From HXMU1420-13 sp024742815 (lineage in GTDB: Bacteria > Bacteroidota > Rhodothermia > Balneolales > Balneolaceae): a stretch of 64,000 nt of DNA. This document shows positions 63,837-64,000 of this stretch, in pieces (positions within the stretch are counted from its first letter, which is position 1; each line of letters begins with the position of its first letter). Where the stretch lies: the NCBI GenBank assembly GCA_024742815.1, contig JANSXX010000001.1, forward strand, positions 248,001-312,000, given 5' to 3'. The position numbers were made by a program, and so were the translations under genes. The notes under the pieces were generated by a model. That model saw only the letters and a list, made by a program, of their open reading frames with translations. It was not told where the DNA came from and made no database searches.

Positions 63837-63957
63837 CCTCGTCACGAACCACGGGTTCGTGATGCCAATATGGAACCACCGGTTCCACTAATTGTCTAAC
63901 AGCAATCAAAAAATGAACCAGTGGTTCAAGCACACATACCGAACCGGTGGTTCGGTA
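63837..63957. repeat. Cluster of four GAACC/GGTTC palindromes
   Basis: Four palindromes with 3-nt loops: TCACGAACC/GGTTCGTGA (63842-63862), GGAACC/GGTTCC (63872-63886), TGAACC/GGTTCA (63914-63928) and TACCGAACC/GGTTCGGTA (63937-63957). All arms pair perfectly although the outer bases differ. The rest of 63734-64000 shows no gene. Confidence 0.92.
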
Positions 63958-64000
63958 CGAGAAGGACGAAGTGAATGAATTACAAACTATGAACAAGCAT

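Noticed and set aside
63814..63996. Minus-strand frame near the right edge
   Set aside because: Most of it is the GAACC/GGTTC palindrome cluster; the repeated LVEPVV and HEPVV arise from the repeats.

Overview
The window looks like chromosome from a member of the Balneolota/Bacteroidota lineage. Evidence: roughly 40% GC by eye, TonB-dependent receptors with N-terminal carboxypeptidase-like domains, many lipoproteins, a secreted protease with a type IX (Por) C-terminal sorting domain of the NYPNPFNP type, DUF5686, DUF4249 and DUF4292 proteins, an N-acetylornithine-type transcarbamylase in a GNAT-argGC-proC-argDF'B-argE-argH operon, and Bacteroidota-type -7 promoter elements (TAnnTTTG, seen as TATATTTG upstream of both tRNA genes and ileS). 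The genus cannot be fixed from the sequence alone.

Layout. 1-11 kb: a TonB receptor cut by the window edge, a MltF-like lytic transglycosylase, a three-gene partner-switching module (STAS antagonist, RsbW-like kinase, GAF-SpoIIE phosphatase), a SPOR lipoprotein, a small YeaQ-like membrane protein, a DUF5686 outer-membrane protein, an OmpA lipoprotein with calcium-binding TSP3 repeats, and tRNA-Ala(GGC). 11-18.2 kb: a four-gene co-directional cluster (secreted protein of unknown function, FecR-domain protein, large beta-barrel protein, CHASE2 adenylate cyclase) that reads as a trans-envelope cAMP signalling system. It is the best candidate here for something not yet described. 18.2-31.3 kb: SRP RNA, YpdA-like bacillithiol disulfide reductase, YheT hydrolase, a T9SS-secreted subtilisin, Ppx/GppA-HD phosphatase, M28 peptidase, a TPR-DUF4292-EnvC envelope operon and an AbrB-Doc toxin-antitoxin pair. 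31.5-40.4 kb: a tightly coupled nine-gene arginine operon. 40.4-53.4 kb: a cobalamin-binding-like protein, luciferase-like monooxygenase, fructosamine kinase, fabF, a TetR regulator, LMW phosphatase, ileS-dksA-lspA, a cold-shock gene, two paralogous outer-membrane proteins, and yajC-ribB/A. 53.4-64 kb: an outer-membrane protein / TonB receptor / DUF4249 operon whose receptor is broken by one stop codon, a HigBA module flanked by repeats, fadJ-fadI, tRNA-Val(TAC), and a frameshifted DUF4238 gene.

Several genes have lost or altered their signature residues. IleRS carries GIHH in place of HxGH, the GTP cyclohydrolase II half of RibBA lacks all three zinc cysteines, the EnvC LytM domain lacks its metal ligands, and the DksA-like protein has one cysteine instead of four. 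The last 7 kb also carries a set of short intergenic palindromes, many with exactly 9-bp arms and a 3-nt loop, whose arms differ between copies while staying complementary. Two related copies bracket the HigBA module.

All calls come from reading the sequence. No database search, alignment program or folding program was run, so family names rest on recognised motifs.
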